From Cryptomeria japonica (lineage: Eukaryota > Streptophyta > Pinopsida > Cupressales > Cupressaceae), in the NCBI RefSeq assembly GCF_030272615.1, contig NC_081409.1:20154260-20218259 (forward strand): DNA of 64,000 nt, in the 5' to 3' direction. The notes beneath the pieces were generated by a model. It ran no database searches. It saw nothing but the letters and a program-made list of their open reading frames with translations, and was not told the origin of the DNA. Position 1 is the stretch's first letter. Every line of letters begins with the position of its first letter. The position numbers and the translations under genes were made by a program. Shown here one piece after another: positions 61,267 to 64,000 of this stretch.

Positions 61267-64000
61267 CTATAACTGGTTGGTTACAATCTGAAAAAGGTCT
61301 GTCAATACCAGATTTAGGCTCTCAGTGAGCCATTCACTATCCTTTAATGCGGCCTCTGTCCTCTGAATTGTACTGGTGAGGTGTTGCATTTGTTGTTTAG
61401 GTGTCCTCTGTCCTTGAACCAATGTCTCAGATATCTCTTTTCTCAAGGAGGCGAGGTAGTCCAATTTTGGACTAAGTCTCCATTTCAGATCTTTTGCCCT
61501 TCCTTTTATTCTTTCCTTCTCTTTTTCAAATTTTTGAAGTTTCTCCTCAAAACTTGTTATTTTCTGCTCAAAAGCTGATAATGGTTTAGATAAATTAATG
61601 AGACTGTCAGCTAATTTATTTATTTCTTCCTGTACCATACTAATCTTCTTGTCTATATCTACTATCAAAAAGTTTGTTTTACATGTATCTTTGTAAAACT
61701 TTTTAAAAATTTTTATTGTTTTACATAGTGCCGGTAAAAGAGTGTCAAATTGTCTCATGCACTTCTTTATTTCCTCTTCAAAGAATTTATGTTTTTCTTT
61801 CTCAATTTTCTCTTTGAATGCTTCCTCATTTATTTGTTCAACTGTCACAATGTTGTCAGTAATATACTTGGACAATGTGTCAAGTTGATTTAAAGAATCT
61901 TTATTATCCACATTACACTTGGGTGCTATCATTTTCAAAATTGGGATTGTATCATCAATAGCTTTGTATGCTTGTGCACTGAACTCTGTTATTTTCTTGA
62001 TTGAATCCAATAGAACTTCTGTCACATTTGTTGGTCTGAATTCTGCCATGGAAGAACCAACAATTTGTATTCCACCGGTGTGAGTAACTTCTTTTCTTGT
62101 AGTGACCTCTGGTAGGTCAGTTTGTGTTTGGATTTCTCTAAGCAATGGTTTGGGTTTCTCAGCTGTTGCTAGTGGCACTGTCTCTGCATGAACCTATTCC
62201 CGTGAGGGAGCCTGTTGCTCTGCCTATTTCTCAGTGTTGTCCACTACCATTTTTTCTTCGGTGCTTCCTGTTGCCGATGGCTCAGTAGATGAATCATTAT
62301 GTACATTTGTGGTCTTTGCCTTTCCAGTGTCCGAGGTCACAGTAATGTTTTTTGTTGATGGCTCTGTTGCCACTTCTGATTTTCCAATTGATTCTTTATC
62401 CACCATAATATTGAGTTTCTTAGTGTCAATGTTCATTGTATATAATAGCTCAGAATCAAGATTTGTATTCTCATGTGGTGTGTCCATACTCTCAGTAGCC
62501 GGTTGATTGTCAGTAGTAACTACCGGTGGAGTATCTAAAGGCAATGGGGATAAGTTGTCTGCTATTTTTATACTAGGTGGTCCACCAACCTTACCTTTTC
62601 CCTTATCCTTTTGATATACCTTGATGGGTTTAGGGCTTCGATACTCTTCCTGTTTCTCCTTCTCTACAAGGAATATATCCCATGCATCAGCTATTTCTTC
62701 TATTACCTCATTCACTCTACCTACCATCAGTGCTACATGCCAGTGAGCAGTTGAAAATACTGACCGGTTAGCCTCAGAGATCAATTGATCTATCTCATCA
62801 GGTGGGTTAACAGGATGTATAGCAAGTCATTTTTCAACCTTTATTTTCTTATCAAGATCAATAATAGCTAGCCTTCTAGCTTCTAGTCTATCATACAAAT
62901 CTATTGGTATTTCATCAACAACTTGCATCAAAAATTTCTTGTAAATATCTAAGTGTAAGATTACACTATCCTCTACTTTCTCCTTGTCATCAATTGATAG
63001 TGTGTCATATAATTTGTTAATGTTTTTCAGCTTTCCATACTCTGTTATTTCATTGAGAAGTTTATCAATGGGAGCAACAGTTTGTTGAGTCTTCTTCTTA
63101 GGGGTCATCTTCTTTTTCCTTGGAGTCAGTTTCTTTGGTGGGGGCCTCACTGCTTGTTGCTTATGTCTTGTTTTTCTAAGAGAAGGTGAGGTACCGGTGA
63201 AGTTTTTCTCTTCCTTTCAACTCTTTTGAATTTAGCTGGTATGTCACTCTCAGATGAAGTTGCAACCGGTGGTAGATGAATTTCCGGTTGAAGTTCTTCC
63301 AGTTCACTCTCCTTAATACTGGTTTGTCTTAATATATCTTCCTTGATAGCTTTTGCCTGCCGAGTTCCTTTTCTAACAATTGCCTCAACCTTCTTAACCC
63401 TTTTCCTTGATTGAATTTGGCTTTCTATTGTTTCAGCAATGCCAAAAATGTTTTCTTCAGGTTCCTTTGGAGCTTCTAGGAGGGCTTTTGCATAAGTTTC
63501 TATTATGGTGTCATCAGTTTCATACCCCATTTCAGTTACCCAGATGGTTCTAGGAATAACTACCTCCATCCAAATTTCATCCTTCTTTATTACAAAATAG
63601 ATTTCATCCTTATATTTGTCCACAATTGTTTGTGACAATCTAACTCTAGTTTTCATTTGGGCCTTCAATGCCTGAAAATACTCATTTATGTTCTTTTCCC
63701 TATTCTCTCCCATGTTGTTCGGTAAATCTAACAATTGTTTTCCTATCGGTATATCAAAACCAAAATTTCTAATACCAATACCGGGTACTTGTTTGGTTAT
63801 GTACAACATTAGACAAACAAGTAGGTTTCCAAATCTGAATGTTCCCTTTTTGTCTTTCTTTATCTTTCCCAAACTGTCAATCAGTTCATCTTTAAGCCAT
63901 TCACATATGTCTATTCTTGCATTATCATTTACCATATCATAGGCACTTTTAATGCATAGGCTAGAGACTGAGTTTAACCTATTTGTATGTGTATTTTTGT
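61267..64000 (-). pseudogene. Element D accessory ORF, at least 910 codons
   Basis: One continuous minus-strand reading frame, still open at the window edge (the ATG at 63935 is not a true start). It is broken only by one frameshift near 63150 and three in-frame stops (62827, 62224 and about 62193). Order: an N-terminal probably globular part (ICEWLKDELIDSLGKIKK, FRFGNLLVCLMLYITKQV, IGKQLLDLPNNM, VIPRTIWVTEMGYETDD). Basic, nuclear-signal-like stretches come next (SRKRVKKVEAIVRKGTRQAK, KRVERKRKT, PPPKKLTPRKKKMTPKKK), then a helical part (LLNEITEYGKLKNINKLYD). A low-complexity P/T/D-rich linker leads to a C-terminal coiled coil (KISMVQEEINKLADSLINL, FEQKITSFEEKLQKFEKEKE). No polymerase, protease or integrase motif and no membrane segment. 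I do not recognise the family; 3'-located ORFs of this type accompany some plant copia elements. Element X has a decayed relative. Confidence 0.72.

Larger units (their letters stand above)
60240..64000 (-). mobile_element. Copia-like element D, 3' part (continues past window)
   Basis: Minus strand: a very long accessory ORF (from beyond 64000 to 61267), polypurine tracts (61021-61266) and a 3' LTR (61020-60240). No RT, RNase H or integrase lies between the accessory ORF and the LTR. Either pol lies further 5', outside the window, or the element is non-autonomous. LTR structure, the polypurine motif and partial LTR similarity to A/E1 support a copia relative. Flank candidate duplication ataaa (60235-60239). 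Confidence 0.7.

Noticed and set aside
61267-64000. Host coiled-coil protein gene
   Set aside because: It ends just before polypurine tracts and an LTR in the same orientation and has a relative in element X, so it belongs to the element.

Overview
The window is plant nuclear DNA, almost certainly a retrotransposon-packed heterochromatic stretch of a large seed-plant genome. The evidence is AT-rich sequence, plant-type Ty1/copia and Ty3/gypsy polyproteins primed by initiator Met-tRNA (PBS TGGTATCAGAGC), very long LTRs and deep nesting. A gymnosperm would fit the old, decayed copies, but that is inference. I found no convincing host gene, tRNA, rRNA or CRISPR array.

Layout. 1-3555 is the end of an unplaced gypsy-like element (minus) that broke copia copy A (3556-5595, minus). 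5596-7372 is older sequence: a Sirevirus-type gag scrap, then the first half of a decayed accessory gene of an old element X. The main structure is a nest. Copia E1 (7373-49151, plus; TSD tcccc) split X's accessory gene. Copia E2 (10042-45147, plus; TSD ctac[a/t]) sits in E1's integrase. Gypsy E3 (21326-42823, minus; TSD [g/a]ttgg) sits in E2's RNase H. Gypsy E4 (26640-31466, plus, 5'-truncated) sits in E3. Removing each insert together with one TSD copy restores an open reading frame at three junctions (X, E1 and E2). E2 and E3 are both tandem dimers, LTR-internal-LTR-internal-LTR, each flanked by a single TSD pair.

Right of the nest, X's accessory gene, multiple polypurine tracts and 3' LTR continue (49157-51734). 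Then comes copia E5 (51735-58442, minus, 5' end damaged), about 1.8 kb of unassigned AT-rich DNA, and element D (60240 past the window end, minus). D has a 781-bp LTR and an accessory ORF of at least 910 codons that is homologous to X's.

Nearly all proteins are pseudogenes with stops and frameshifts, many explained by CAG/CAA to TAG/TAA changes expected of methylated DNA. E4's integrase is the only long intact frame (335 codons). The most unusual items are the accessory gene family shared by D and X, a six-unit array of near-perfect 22-nt hairpins at about 37-bp spacing in E4's LTR, and the two independent dimers. LTR boundaries were read by eye from TG/CA ends, PBS/PPT and copy-to-copy comparison; protein fragment ends are approximate.
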